A stretch of 47,979 bases of DNA, from the NCBI RefSeq assembly GCF_018070325.1, contig NZ_JAGPXY010000050.1, forward strand, positions 1 to 47,979, read 5' to 3'. The position numbers were made by a program, and so were the translations under genes. Every line of letters starts with the position of its first letter. Within the stretch, counting starts at the first letter, position 1. Source of the stretch: Micromonospora sp. H61 (GTDB taxonomy: Bacteria > Actinomycetota > Actinomycetes > Mycobacteriales > Micromonosporaceae). A model generated the notes under the pieces. The model ran no database searches. It saw nothing but the letters and a program-made list of their open reading frames with translations, and was not told the origin of the DNA. Below are positions 1 through 8,662 of the stretch, in pieces.

Positions 1-132
1 GCGGGAGTAGAAGGCGTCCATCCTCGCGTCCCGCTCGGGATCGCCGTAGTAGACGTCCAGCGACCGGTGCAGCAGGGACAGGGCCGGGTCGGTCCGGAGC
101 GCGGCGATCCTGGTGTCGGTGGTAGCCGTCAT
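1..132 (-). CDS. Possible methyltransferase, N-terminal fragment (runs off window)
   Basis: Only the first 44 codons are present, beginning with ATG at 132 and reading MTATTDTRIAALRTDP onward to the window edge. The fragment is helical and contains no catalytic motif, so function cannot be read from it. Its place as third gene after a CDP-alcohol phosphatidyltransferase and a sulfatase-type gene, 36 bp downstream of the latter, suggests the same operon. I vaguely associate this N-terminus with FkbM-like SAM-dependent methyltransferases, which is recall rather than a visible motif. Confidence 0.4.
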   Translation of the reverse strand, partial: MTATTDTRIAALRTDPALSLLHRSLDVYYGDPERDARMDAFYSR

Positions 133-168
133 CTGTCTGGGGTCCAGTCCGTGAGAGAGGTGGCCGGG

Positions 169-1824
169 TTACGGTCCGAAGGCGGTCAGGAACCGGTCCC
201 GGAAGGCGTCCATTCGCCAGACCGGCGCCTGCGGTCCGGGCTTCAGCCCGTCCTGCCAGCCCCACCCGGAGATCCGGTCCAACACGGCCCGATCACGGGT
301 GATGATCGAGATCGGCACGTCGTGGCTGGCGTTCTCGCCGGTGACGACGGCGGCGGGTTGGTGGTCACCGAGGACGATGAACACGAGGTCGTCGTCTCCG
401 TAGGTCCGCACGTAGGAGATGAGCGCGCCGAGGGTGTACTCGATGGACTTTCGGTAGTCCGCCCGGATCTGGCCGGTGTTGCGGCGCTTGTCGTCCGACC
501 TGCCCGCGCCGGCCCCACGGTAGACCGCGCCGTCGCCGACGTCGGCCCAGTCGAGCAGCGGCGGGACGGGCGTCCAGGGCGCGTGACTCGACACCAGCGC
601 CAGCTCGGTCATCACGTTGCCGTCGCGCTTCGCCTGCTCCAGGCGCTGCCAGCTTGCCAGGGTGTACTGGTCGGGCGGGGTGCCGAAGCTGAACTTCGGG
701 CCACGGTACGCGAGCGCCTTGGCGTCGTAGAACCGGTCGTAGCCGAAGAAGGAACCCTCCGGCCACGGCCTGGTGACGGCGGGCATCACGCCGACGGTCT
801 GCCAGTTCGCCCGCCGGAAGGCGCCATTGAGGGTCATCCGGTCACTGGCCAGCAGGGTGCGGTGCCGCTGGTCGTTGTCGATCCAGAGGCCGGAGAGCAG
901 CGTGTCGTGCGCGAGCCAACTGCCGCCGCCGAAGGTCGGCGAGGTGAGGAAGCCGCTCTGCGCGGCGAAACCCGCCGCGCTCAGCTCGCTGGCGCCGCGG
1001 TCGAGGACCGCACCGACCTGCGGCGCGAACTCCGGGTCCTCGACGGCGTCCCGGCCGTAGCTCTCCACGAAGGCGACCACCACGTCCTTGCCGCGCAGCG
1101 CGGTCAGTAGCTGGTCACCGGGGGTGTCGCCGAACCTGTCGTCCTCGATCAGCGCGCCGAACGTCTCGCGGTCGTCGAGGCGCAGGCGCACCTGGAAGCC
1201 GTGACCGTTGGCCAGTGTGGTCGCGGACGTGTCGGCGACCGGCACGCCCTCGACCACCCGCACGTTGAACGCGGCGCACGCCACCCAGACGACCACCAGC
1301 GCGGCCACGATCCGGGTGGTCCCGGTGCGGTGCCGGACCATCAGCCGCCGCAGTCGCCGCATCGACAGCGTGACCAGTGTGGGCAGACCCACGGCCACCA
1401 CCGCCAGGGTGATGGCGACGCCGGTGGCGGCGGGTCGACCGTACGATTCGCTGAGGAAGGCGAACCCCTCGTCGAGCAGCGCCCAGTCGAGCACCGGGTC
1501 GAACGCCCGGCTCAGCGAGGCGGTGAACCCCAGGTCGAGCAGCTTCAACACTCCGAGCAGGCCGAGGGCCACGCCGGCCAGCGTCGCGACCAGTCGGCTG
1601 CCACGAGACGGCAGGGCGAGCAGGAGGGCCACGACAAGCAGCGCCTCCAGGGGGATCCGCGCGAACGCCGCCGGGCTGAGCCGGCCGAAGTCGTACGGCA
1701 CGGTGAGGACGAGCAGCACGAGCAGCGCGGCGAGCACTGTCGACAGCCGGGCGGCGATGGAGCGTTTCGGCCGATCCTCGACGTCGGTGCCGTCGGCGGT
1801 GCCGTCCGAGACCTCGTCCCTCAT
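169..1824 (-). CDS. Sulfatase/LTA-synthase-like membrane phosphoesterase
   Basis: A 551-residue protein of the alkaline phosphatase/sulfatase superfamily. The first ~190 residues carry about four or five hydrophobic membrane segments. The rest is an extracytoplasmic hydrolase domain with the motif VVAFVESYGRDAV near the presumed metal/nucleophile site and GDHQPA near the C-terminus, where metal ligands lie in this family. The frame is open up to 2154, but the upstream part is Arg/Pro-rich and overlaps the preceding gene. I chose ATG 1824, which has GGAGG just upstream, over ATG 1884. It follows a CDP-alcohol phosphatidyltransferase gene in the same direction, so a role in transferring or hydrolysing phospholipid- or polyol-phosphate head groups in the envelope is likely. 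The substrate is unknown. Confidence 0.8.
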   Translation of the reverse strand: MRDEVSDGTADGTDVEDRPKRSIAARLSTVLAALLVLLVLTVPYDFGRLSPAAFARIPLEALLVVALLLALPSRGSRLVATLAGVALGLLGVLKLLDLGFTASLSRAFDPVLDWALLDEGFAFLSESYGRPAATGVAITLAVVAVGLPTLVTLSMRRLRRLMVRHRTGTTRIVAALVVVWVACAAFNVRVVEGVPVADTSATTLANGHGFQVRLRLDDRETFGALIEDDRFGDTPGDQLLTALRGKDVVVAFVESYGRDAVEDPEFAPQVGAVLDRGASELSAAGFAAQSGFLTSPTFGGGSWLAHDTLLSGLWIDNDQRHRTLLASDRMTLNGAFRRANWQTVGVMPAVTRPWPEGSFFGYDRFYDAKALAYRGPKFSFGTPPDQYTLASWQRLEQAKRDGNVMTELALVSSHAPWTPVPPLLDWADVGDGAVYRGAGAGRSDDKRRNTGQIRADYRKSIEYTLGALISYVRTYGDDDLVFIVLGDHQPAAVVTGENASHDVPISIITRDRAVLDRISGWGWQDGLKPGPQAPVWRMDAFRDRFLTAFGP

Positions 1825-1922
1825 CGCCCTCCGTCCCTGGTTCGGCAGCTGACGTACGCGCGTCAAGAGCGACAACCCGGGCATCCTTCCATGATCTTTG
1901 TTGGGCGCGGCATCCGGGCGGA

Positions 1923-2819
1923 TCAGACGCGGGCGATCCCTCGTCGGGCCACGGCGACCGTGGGACGGTCCGACCACGGCAGCCCGTCCGTCCGGCCCGA
2001 GCCCAGCGCCGCTGCGGCGCTCGGGGCACTGTGGCTGACCGGGCTGCTCGCGTGGACCATCGCGACCGGGGCGTCGTGAATGTCCGGGGCGTGTCGGCTG
2101 CCCGCAGTGTCGTGGATGACGGTGCGGCGGAGGTGACGGGTCGTCCACAGCCACGCGACGTCACGCCCGAACGACTCGACCAGCAGCGCCAGTGACGCCA
2201 GCAGCACGACTGTCGTCAGCGGCCCGGGCAGCGCGTCGCCCATCGCCACCGTCAGCACCACGCCCTGGATGGCGGCGACGACCTTGCGCCAGTAGCGCGG
2301 CGGCAGGGATCCGCGCATCCACCCCACCACCCAGCTGGCGGCGACGAAGACGTACCGCATCGCGCCGATCACGAGCACCCAGCCACCCACCGTGGGGGCC
2401 ACGTGCAGGCAGAGGACCAGGACCAGGAAGGAGTCGATCTCCATGTCGAAGCGCGCGCCGAGCTCGCTGGTGGTCCCGGTGCGGCGGGCCGTGTACCCGT
2501 CCACGGCGTCGAGGGCCAACGCCACGCTGGTGAGGACGACCATCAGGGTGACCGGCGCCGACCGGCCGAACGAGTCGGCGGCCAGGGCCGTCACGCCGCC
2601 GGCGAGGATCGCCCGGCTCAGGGTCACCCGGTCGGCCGGGCTGAGGGCATCCGCGCCCGAGCGGGACATCCCCCGGCTGAGCAGGGCGCACAGGACCACC
2701 CCGTACGCCAGCCCTGCCGCCCAGCCCGCCGCGCCCAGACCGACCGTCTCGGCCAGCACCGCCAGCAGGGCGATCTGCACGAGCAGTCCGATGAGCGGAC
2801 CAGTTCGAACCGTTGACAT
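1923..2819 (-). CDS. CDP-alcohol phosphatidyltransferase family protein
   Basis: A 298-residue integral membrane enzyme. The family transfers a phosphatidyl (or other phospho) group from a CDP-activated donor to an alcohol. The full signature is visible: D104-x2-D107-G108-x2-A111-R112-x8-G121-x3-D125-x3-D129, in a protein with about six hydrophobic segments. The start at ATG 2819 is supported by GGAGG four bases upstream; the frame extends upstream to 2912 but without coding character. The last ~60 residues are a polar tail rich in His, Ser and Ala. It is the first gene of a leftward operon with the sulfatase-type gene 98 bp downstream. The alcohol acceptor cannot be told from sequence. Confidence 0.88.
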   Translation of the reverse strand: MSTVRTGPLIGLLVQIALLAVLAETVGLGAAGWAAGLAYGVVLCALLSRGMSRSGADALSPADRVTLSRAILAGGVTALAADSFGRSAPVTLMVVLTSVALALDAVDGYTARRTGTTSELGARFDMEIDSFLVLVLCLHVAPTVGGWVLVIGAMRYVFVAASWVVGWMRGSLPPRYWRKVVAAIQGVVLTVAMGDALPGPLTTVVLLASLALLVESFGRDVAWLWTTRHLRRTVIHDTAGSRHAPDIHDAPVAMVHASSPVSHSAPSAAAALGSGRTDGLPWSDRPTVAVARRGIARV

Positions 2820-3005
2820 CGTGCCTCCGTGACTCTGGTGGGTGACCCTGACCGTCATCACGGAAAATATGACCGATCGGTTCATTCTGAACGCGACCCG
2901 GCAGGGTGCCACGGAGGGACGTGCCCCTTCGGCGGCCGGTTAATCGTCCACGGTGGGCGGCACGGCGTCGGCTGAGCGATGAGGGCGTCGACAGTGCCGT
3001 ACGGG
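2820..3005. promoter_or_regulatory. Intergenic region with palindrome ACCGATCGGT
   Basis: The region between the CDP-alcohol transferase start and the methionine aminopeptidase stop holds a perfect 10-bp palindrome, ACCGATCGGT, at 2872-2881, about 50 bp before the transferase start and next to an AT-rich stretch (AAAATATG). It resembles TetR-type operators. No TetR gene is adjacent, so the regulator is unknown. Confidence 0.3.
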
Positions 3006-3779
3006 TCAGGACGTCGGCAGGGTGAGCACGTCCGCGCCGTCGTCGGTGATGGCGATGGTGTGCTCGCTGTGCGCCGTCCGGCAGCCCGTCGCGCTGCGGA
3101 GGGTCCAGCCGTCGGCGTCGGTGACGAGCGTGGCGGTGTCCGCCATCACCCACGGCTCCAGCGCCAGCAGCAGCCCCGGGCGTAGCCGGTAGCCGCGACC
3201 GGGGCGCCCGGTGTTGGAGACGTGCGGGTCCTGGTGCATCGTCGATCCGACGCCGTGGCCGCCGAACTCCGTGTTGACCGAGTATCCCGCCGCCTTGAGA
3301 ACCGAGCCGATCGCGTGGGAGAGGTCACCGATGGGAACGCCGGGGCCGGCGGCGGCGATCCCCGCCTGCAACGCGCGCTCGGTCGCGTCGATCAACGCGA
3401 GGCTCTCCGGGGGCCGCACGTCGCCCACGATGAAACTGATGGCCGAGTCGGCGACGACTCCACCCTGGGAGACGGCGAGGTCGAGCGAGAGCAGATCGCC
3501 GTCGGCGAGCGGGTAGTCGTACGGCAACCCGTGCAGCACGGCGTCGTTCACCGACGTACAGATGTAGTGGCCGAACGGCCCGCGCCCGAAGGATGGCTCG
3601 TAGTCGACGTAGCAGGACTGCGCTCCGGCCTCGGTGATCATGGCCTGCGCCCACCGGTCGATGTCCAGGAGGTTGGTGCCGACCACGCATCGGCTCTTCA
3701 GCGTCTGCAGGATGCCGGCGACCAGCGCGCCGGTGTCCTTCGCTCGCAGCACGTCGGCGGGGCTCAGGATCTCGATCAT
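3006..3779 (-). CDS. map: Methionine aminopeptidase, type I
   Basis: A 257-residue cytosolic metalloprotease that removes the initiator Met from nascent proteins. All five metal ligands of the family are visible: D100, D111, H175 (in GHGVGSTMHQDP), E208 (ALEPW) and E239 (AHSEH). Length is usual for type I enzymes without an extra N-terminal domain. ATG 3779 is preferred over an in-frame ATG at 3803 because GAGGAAGG lies six bases upstream. It is divergent from a small XRE regulator across 65 bp that carry two TATCCCGG repeats, so this copy may be regulated by its neighbour and be an accessory paralogue rather than the housekeeping enzyme beside the ribosomal genes. Confidence 0.93.
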   Translation of the reverse strand: MIEILSPADVLRAKDTGALVAGILQTLKSRCVVGTNLLDIDRWAQAMITEAGAQSCYVDYEPSFGRGPFGHYICTSVNDAVLHGLPYDYPLADGDLLSLDLAVSQGGVVADSAISFIVGDVRPPESLALIDATERALQAGIAAAGPGVPIGDLSHAIGSVLKAAGYSVNTEFGGHGVGSTMHQDPHVSNTGRPGRGYRLRPGLLLALEPWVMADTATLVTDADGWTLRSATGCRTAHSEHTIAITDDGADVLTLPTS

Positions 3780-3807
3780 GCAGCGCCTTCCTCGGGAGAC
3801 CAATAAG

Positions 3808-3838
3808 TATCCCGGCCATATTATCCCGGTACTAGAAT
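3808..3838. promoter_or_regulatory. Divergent promoter/operator between map and XRE regulator
   Basis: Two direct copies of TATCCCGG lie at 3808-3815 and 3822-3829. A -10-like TAGAAT is at 3833-3838, six bases before the ATG at 3845, so the XRE transcript is probably leaderless. The repeats overlap where a -35 region would sit and are the natural candidates for binding by the XRE protein itself. Confidence 0.45.
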
Positions 3839-3844
3839 CGGGGC

Positions 3845-4147
3845 ATGGTCAGGTTGCCGCTCACTCCCGAAGAGCTCGAACGCGGACAGCGCCTCGGCGC
3901 GCTCCTGCGTCGAGCCCGTGGAGAGCGTTCGATGCTCCTCACCGCGCTGGACGCGGGCGTCTCGCCAGAGACCCTTCGAAAGATCGAGTCCGGCCGGATA
4001 GCCACCCCCGCCTTTCCGACCATCGCGGCGATCGCCGACGTCCTCGGCCTCTCCCTCGACGCCGTCTGGTCGGAGATCAACACGTCGGACGGCAGCGCCG
4101 AACTCCCCCGGCCGACGCGCACCGCGCGCGAACGGTTGGCGTCCTAG
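3845..4147 (+). CDS. XRE-family helix-turn-helix regulator
   Basis: A 100-residue protein that is almost entirely one lambda-repressor-like helix-turn-helix domain (about residues 12-78). The recognition part reads VSPETLRKIESGR, followed by FPTIAAIADVLGLSLDAVW, the usual pattern of XRE regulators. There is no effector domain. There is no ribosome binding site; the -10-like TAGAAT six bases upstream suggests leaderless translation. It is divergent from map and probably represses itself, map, or both through the TATCCCGG repeats. The last 20 residues are disordered and basic. Confidence 0.88.
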   Translation: MVRLPLTPEELERGQRLGALLRRARGERSMLLTALDAGVSPETLRKIESGRIATPAFPTIAAIADVLGLSLDAVWSEINTSDGSAELPRPTRTARERLAS

Positions 4148-4267
4148 CGCGCGACGGTCTGTCGTCAGGGCGAAACGCGAATGCGGTCAGGACCCGAATG
4201 ATCTGCCGGCTGTCACCGCGCTGCCGGCAAAGCGCTTCCCACGATAGATAACCTAACAGCGCCTCAT

Positions 4268-4283
4268 CCCGATCGGTATCGGG
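4268..4283. repeat. Inverted repeat CCCGAT-N4-ATCGGG
   Basis: Perfect 6-bp arms with a CGGT loop in the 182-bp gap between the XRE gene and the aldo/keto reductase gene, 46 bp before the latter. It could be an operator for the reductase or a weak terminator for the XRE gene. There is no T-run. Confidence 0.35.
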
Positions 4284-4329
4284 CAGACGCCCGACTGCGC
4301 AGGTCAGTGGGGGTGGCTAGTTTCGCCCA

Positions 4330-5196
4330 ATGCCCACCAACATGATCAGTGCGGAATCTGCGGGTACCTGGACGCTCGGCGACCTGAGCGTCAATCGGAT
4401 CGGATTCGGCGCAATGCGCCTGACGGGTAACGGCGGCGCGCCGAGCGATCGCGCGCGGGTCATCGGACTGCTACGCCAAGCGGTCGACCTCGGTGTGAAC
4501 CACCTCGACACGGCGGCGTTCTACTTCTCGCCGCTCCGGTCGGCCAACGAGCTGATCAACAGTGCACTGTCGCCGTACGCCGACGACCTGGTCATCACCA
4601 CGAAGGTCGGACCGGGCCGCGACCCCTCGGGAGAGTGGCTGCCGCTGGCCCGGCCGGATCAGCTGCGCGGACAGGTCGAGGAGAACCTGCGCCAACTCGG
4701 CCGCGACCATCTGGATGTCGTGAACCTGCGCCAAGACGGACTGGACTCGGTGGCGGAGCACTTCGGCGCGCTGGCCGAGCTACGTGACGCCGGACTCATC
4801 CGGCATCTCGGCCTGTCCAACATCCGTCCGCACCACCTCGCGCAGGCGCAGGCGATCGCCCCGGTGGTCTGCGTGCAGAACACGTACGGTGTCGACACCC
4901 GACGTACGCAGGATCAGCTTGTGCGTACCTGCGGTGAACAGAACATCGCATTCGTGCCGTTCTTCGCGATCGCCGGCGACCGACGTGAGGCCGGCGGCGT
5001 AGCCACCAACACGGCAGTGGAGGCGATCGCGCGCACGCACGGCGCGACGCCGGCACAGGTGCGGATCGCCTGGACCCTCAGCCGCGGCCCGCACCTGCTG
5101 GCCATCCCCGGTACCGGCAACCCCGATCACCTGGTCGAGAACCTGGCCGCCGGGGCGCTGGCCCTGTCGCCGGACGAGTTGGCCAGCCTCGATTAG
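4330..5196 (+). CDS. Aldo/keto reductase family protein
   Basis: A 288-residue TIM-barrel protein of the NADPH-dependent aldo/keto reductase family. Three members of the catalytic tetrad are recognisable: D60 (HLDTAAFY), Y65 and K92 (TTKVG). The usual fourth residue, a His in the motif LIHWP, is replaced: the aligned stretch reads DVVNLRQDG with Arg134 at or next to that position. The C-terminus carries the cofactor-binding strand LLAIPGTGNPDHL. The start is ATG 4330; TAGTTT at 4318-4323 suggests a leaderless message. Substrate unknown; the non-His site may limit reduction or change the chemistry. Confidence 0.85.
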   Translation: MPTNMISAESAGTWTLGDLSVNRIGFGAMRLTGNGGAPSDRARVIGLLRQAVDLGVNHLDTAAFYFSPLRSANELINSALSPYADDLVITTKVGPGRDPSGEWLPLARPDQLRGQVEENLRQLGRDHLDVVNLRQDGLDSVAEHFGALAELRDAGLIRHLGLSNIRPHHLAQAQAIAPVVCVQNTYGVDTRRTQDQLVRTCGEQNIAFVPFFAIAGDRREAGGVATNTAVEAIARTHGATPAQVRIAWTLSRGPHLLAIPGTGNPDHLVENLAAGALALSPDELASLD

Positions 5197-5326
5197 CGGC
5201 CCCCGGCGGGATTTCAGCCCCGCCACGACCTCGACGGAAGGTCTGTCACCGTGCAGGCAGCGACAACACCCGATCCAGCGTCCCAGCTGACCGGGCTCAG
5301 CGGAGGCCGTCCGGAGACCGGCGAGA

Positions 5327-5359
5327 GCTGGTCCCGGTCGACGAACGACCGGGACCAGC
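5327..5359. terminator. Bidirectional terminator hairpin
   Basis: A perfect 14-bp stem (GCTGGTCCCGGTCG with its complement) and a 5-base loop lie between the convergent aldo/keto reductase and beta-propeller genes, 11 bp beyond the stop of the latter. There is no T-tract, as is common for actinobacterial terminators. Confidence 0.75.
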
Positions 5360-5370
5360 GGGTGGTGCGC

Positions 5371-6543
5371 TCAGGAGGCGGCGATGCCCTCCATGCCGAT
5401 GCCGTCGGCGAACTTCGGCAGACCCTCCACTGTGGTGACGAGATTCAGCGACCCGTCATCGTGCACCTTGTAGCCCTGCACGTTGCCGGCGGTGGCGTTC
5501 TGCACGTACAGGAAGCCGTCGCTGGTGGTCATGTCGATCGACCCGCCGTTGGTGTCGGCGGCGACGTTCTTGACGAGTTCGAGCTTGCCGTGGTCGTCGA
5601 CCCGGTAGGAGCTGATGGTGGAGCTGCCGGCGTTGGCGACGAAGAAGTAGTCGCCGACGCGCTGGATCCAGCACGTCGCCTGCTGGCCGTTGGGCACCGA
5701 CGGGCCGACCTGGTCGAGCGCGCCGTCGTCCTCAAGTTCGAACCGGCTGACCGCGTTCGCACCCGACTCGGTGACCAGCAGCGAGTCATCGGTGTCGAAG
5801 GTGAAGCCGAACGGGGTGTTCCCCGCGTCGCTGATGACGGGGTTGCGGGACAGCTTGCCGTTGCGACCGATCTCGTAGCTGAACATGACGTTGGCGGCCT
5901 TCGTCGACACCAGGACGAACTCGCTGTCCGGGTCGATCTTGACCTGGGCCGGGGCGGTCCCGAACGCGGGCGGGTTGCCGTTGTGCAGCCCGAGCGACCG
6001 GTTGGCGTCCTCGATCCGCGACAGACGCCCCTTGTGCAGCTCGAAGCCCTGCACCGAGCCCTCGCCGCCGGCGTTGAGGACGTAGACGAGGTCGCCACGG
6101 GCCGCGACGCTGACCGGCAGCAGGCCGCCGGACCAGATGACCTGGAGCTTGTGCAGCTTGGTGCCCTCGACGCGGAAGACCGTCACGGTGTTGCTGCCGG
6201 CGTTCACCGCGAACAGCAGTCCGCGGTGGTAGGTCAGGGAGCCCTGCGAGGCCAGCGCGTCGAGCGGCGCGCCGATGGTGAAGCCGCCCAGCCCGCCGGT
6301 CTCGTACTCGCCCGCCTTGGTCAGACGGCCGTCCTCGTCGCGGTCGTACACCTTGATGGTGTTGCCCTCGGCCTTGTTGGTCTGGACGAAGACCGCGCCC
6401 TCGTCGCCGTGGTGGTATTCACCCCCCTTGGGGTCGTCGTGGTACCCGGGGCCACCGCCATCGGCGAAGGCGGCCCCGGGGATCGATCCGATGCTGGTCA
6501 GACCTGCCAGGAGGGCTGCCGCGAGCGCGACACTGCGCTTCAT
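5371..6543 (-). CDS. Secreted beta-propeller (lactonase-like/YVTN) protein
   Basis: A 390-residue exported protein. The N-terminus MKRSVALAAALLAGL followed by GAAFADGG is a Sec signal peptide with likely cleavage after AFA. The mature part is a run of repeated strands typical of the seven-bladed lactonase/YVTN propeller (for example TNKAEGNTIKVYDRDEDG, VNAGSNTVTVFRVEGTKL, ANAGSSTISSYRVDDHGKL). The start at ATG 6543 has AAGGAGT five bases upstream; an in-frame ATG at 6561 overlaps that site. The catalytic residues of 6-phosphogluconolactonase cannot be confirmed, so enzymatic function is uncertain; a binding or scaffold role outside the cell is equally possible. Confidence 0.8.
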   Translation of the reverse strand: MKRSVALAAALLAGLTSIGSIPGAAFADGGGPGYHDDPKGGEYHHGDEGAVFVQTNKAEGNTIKVYDRDEDGRLTKAGEYETGGLGGFTIGAPLDALASQGSLTYHRGLLFAVNAGSNTVTVFRVEGTKLHKLQVIWSGGLLPVSVAARGDLVYVLNAGGEGSVQGFELHKGRLSRIEDANRSLGLHNGNPPAFGTAPAQVKIDPDSEFVLVSTKAANVMFSYEIGRNGKLSRNPVISDAGNTPFGFTFDTDDSLLVTESGANAVSRFELEDDGALDQVGPSVPNGQQATCWIQRVGDYFFVANAGSSTISSYRVDDHGKLELVKNVAADTNGGSIDMTTSDGFLYVQNATAGNVQGYKVHDDGSLNLVTTVEGLPKFADGIGMEGIAAS

Positions 6544-6818
6544 CACTGACTCCTTGTGCACCCGAAGGGAGGATTATGAGTTTTCCTCTCCTTCGAAAGC
6601 TATCGGAGCAGCTAGGTGCGTTCGCCTTACTTACCCTAAAGCGGTAATTTTGTGCCGTTCCGTGGAATGGCGAGACGTACGCGCGAATATGACCTACTGG
6701 GAAGCGGACCTTCGTCGCGTCAGGGGCAGGAACTCGGCGGTCAGACTGATCAGCGCCCGGGCGCGTTCGAGGGTCCTGACCGCGGTCCACGCCCGATGAG
6801 GCGCGGAGAGGTCCGGGG
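6544..6818 (-). promoter_or_regulatory. Promoter region of the secreted beta-propeller gene
   Basis: The 275-bp gap is AT-rich by local standards near 6570-6650. On the minus strand a -10-like CATAAT lies at 6573-6578, about 30 bp before the start codon, followed by the ribosome binding site. Nothing else gene-like was seen. Confidence 0.35.
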
Positions 6819-7568
6819 TCAGCGCGGGCCGGGCCACCACGGTTCGAGGAGGGTGGGGTCGGCGACGTACTGCGCCACCTGCGTCCGCTGCTCCGAGGTC
6901 AGGGACAGCGCCTGGAGTCGGGCGCCCCACTCGGGCACCCGATCGGCCTTGTCCAACGCGGTGGCCAACTCGATCAGGCCGGCCAGCGCCATCGCCTGCT
7001 CGACCACCGGCGCGTCCTCGGCGTGGCGGCGCATCCCCGAGTCGAGCGCCCGATAGGCCGCCCGGTCGTCCATCTTGAACTCCCGCAGGATCCGCGCGTT
7101 GTCGAGCACCCGGGCCAGCCCGTCAAGCTGCTTCGACCCGCCGTACTCCACGTCCTCCGGCTCGTCCCGCTGGATGAAGACGATGGTGTTGCCCGACGGG
7201 TCGACGATGCTGAACCGCGACGCCCCGGCGCGGTAGCGGGTCATCCGGGGTAGCCCCTTGACCAGCACCTTGCCGTAGCTGCGGCGCATCGCCTCGGCGA
7301 ACACCGCGTGGTACGACGCCACCGCGTCCACCATCACCAGGCAGCCGCCGGAATGCTCCTTCGCCGGGTCCAGGTCTTTGGGCGCCGGGCCGTAGTGCAG
7401 CTGGAACCCGCTCCAGGTGAACGCCAGATACACATATGGCTTGAGTTGCTCAAAAGCCACCTCGAACCCGAGAGCCCGCCAGAACGCCAGGGTCTCCTCC
7501 GGGGCCGCGCAGTGCAGCAGCGGCACTGTGGTCTCGTTCGGTCGGACCTGGTCCGCACTGACCTTCAT
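6819..7568 (-). CDS. VOC (glyoxalase/bleomycin-resistance) family protein with C-terminal helical extension
   Basis: A 249-residue cytosolic protein. Residues ~8-130 form one vicinal-oxygen-chelate domain: VPLLHCAAPEETLAFWRALG at the start, the Trp/His-containing strand FQLHYGPAP, and the closing RFSIVDPSGNTIVFIQ. The usual metal-binding His/Glu pattern is incomplete, as in many resistance or binding members. Residues ~145-249 are a helical extension (LDGLARVLDNARILREF and later AMALAGLIELATALDKA) resembling a tetratricopeptide-like pair. ATG 7568 is preferred; the frame extends to 7727 without coding character. Ligand unknown. Confidence 0.75.
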   Translation of the reverse strand: MKVSADQVRPNETTVPLLHCAAPEETLAFWRALGFEVAFEQLKPYVYLAFTWSGFQLHYGPAPKDLDPAKEHSGGCLVMVDAVASYHAVFAEAMRRSYGKVLVKGLPRMTRYRAGASRFSIVDPSGNTIVFIQRDEPEDVEYGGSKQLDGLARVLDNARILREFKMDDRAAYRALDSGMRRHAEDAPVVEQAMALAGLIELATALDKADRVPEWGARLQALSLTSEQRTQVAQYVADPTLLEPWWPGPR

Positions 7569-7735
7569 GATTCGATCCCCGTCCGGTCGGCAGGCCGGCC
7601 ATTGTGCCAGCACCACCCAGCGGCCTCGACGGGTTTCGTCTCCTACCCGGGGAGGAGGCGCGCTCCGACCACCGGCCACAACCGGGGCTCGGGGTCGGAC
7701 GCGATCGGCGGGAGCGGCCACGAGCATCTACAGAC

Positions 7736-8662
7736 ATGACTACCGTTGTGCGCCGGGCGACGCGCTGGAACCGCCCACTGATGTTCCTGGTATCCGTGAT
7801 GGCGGTGCTCGGCGTCGTCGCCGTCGTCGGCATCCTCGTCGACCCGCGGGTCCTCACCGGGGCGCCGATCTGGCTCAAGCCGTTCAAGTTCGCGGTGTCG
7901 TTCGTGCTGTACGGCGCGACGCTCGCCTGGATGCTCTCCCTGCTGCCGCGACGCAGCCGGGCCGTCGAGTGGGCGGTCGTCGTCATCGTCGCGGTGGCGG
8001 TCGTCGAGAACGCGTGGATCGTTGGTCAGGTGATCCGCGGGCAGGCCAGCCACTTCAACGACAGCACCCCGCTGAACACCGCGCTGTTCGCGACGATGGG
8101 CGCGGCGATCATGGTGCTGTTCTTCGCGCACCTCGTCATTGGGATCGTGGTCCTGATCCAGCGGATCCCCGACCGCGTCGCCGCGACCGCCGTCGGGTGG
8201 GGGCTCGGCCTGTCCTCGCTGGGCATGCTCGCGGCGGTGCCGATGGCGTTGCCGATGCAGGACCCGGGGATCGAGGGGATCGGTGGGGCGCACAGCGTCG
8301 GCGTGCCCGACGGTGGGCCGGGGTTGCCGATCGTCGGCTGGAGCACCACCGGCGGTGACCTGCGGATCGGGCACTTCGTCGGGCTGCACGCCCTCCAGGC
8401 GTTGCCGATCCTGGCGATCCTGCTGAGCCGGTTCGCGACCCGGTTGGACGAGCGCACCCGCGCCCGGCTGCTGGTCGTCGCGGGCGGCGCGTACGGCGTA
8501 CTCACCGTGCTGTTGACCTGGCAGGCCCTGCGCGAACAGCCGCTGCTGCGGCCGGACGCCGTCACGCTCGCCGCGGTCGCGGCCCTGGTGGTCGCGACGG
8601 CGACCGCGACCGGACGGGTGCTGGCCCGGCGACGTCGCCCGGAACTGGCGCTGGCCGCGTGA
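7736..8662 (+). CDS. Multi-pass membrane protein, function unknown
   Basis: A 308-residue integral membrane protein with about seven or eight hydrophobic helices. Conserved-looking features include PIWLKPFKFAVSFVLYG after the first helix and HFVGLHALQALPILAILL near helix five, the latter with two His residues that could bind a metal or haem. I do not recognise a characterised family. The start is ATG 7736 without a clear ribosome binding site. The stop overlaps the start of the next gene (GTGA), so the two are translationally coupled. It heads an operon that ends in a two-component system, suggesting envelope sensing or a regulated membrane function. Confidence 0.75.
   Translation: MTTVVRRATRWNRPLMFLVSVMAVLGVVAVVGILVDPRVLTGAPIWLKPFKFAVSFVLYGATLAWMLSLLPRRSRAVEWAVVVIVAVAVVENAWIVGQVIRGQASHFNDSTPLNTALFATMGAAIMVLFFAHLVIGIVVLIQRIPDRVAATAVGWGLGLSSLGMLAAVPMALPMQDPGIEGIGGAHSVGVPDGGPGLPIVGWSTTGGDLRIGHFVGLHALQALPILAILLSRFATRLDERTRARLLVVAGGAYGVLTVLLTWQALREQPLLRPDAVTLAAVAALVVATATATGRVLARRRRPELALAA

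Noticed and set aside
6600..6650. A possible iron-box (DtxR/IdeR-type) site upstream of the secreted beta-propeller gene (TTAGGGTAAGTAAGGCG, minus strand)
   Set aside because: The match to the known 19-bp palindrome is poor and the right half lacks symmetry.
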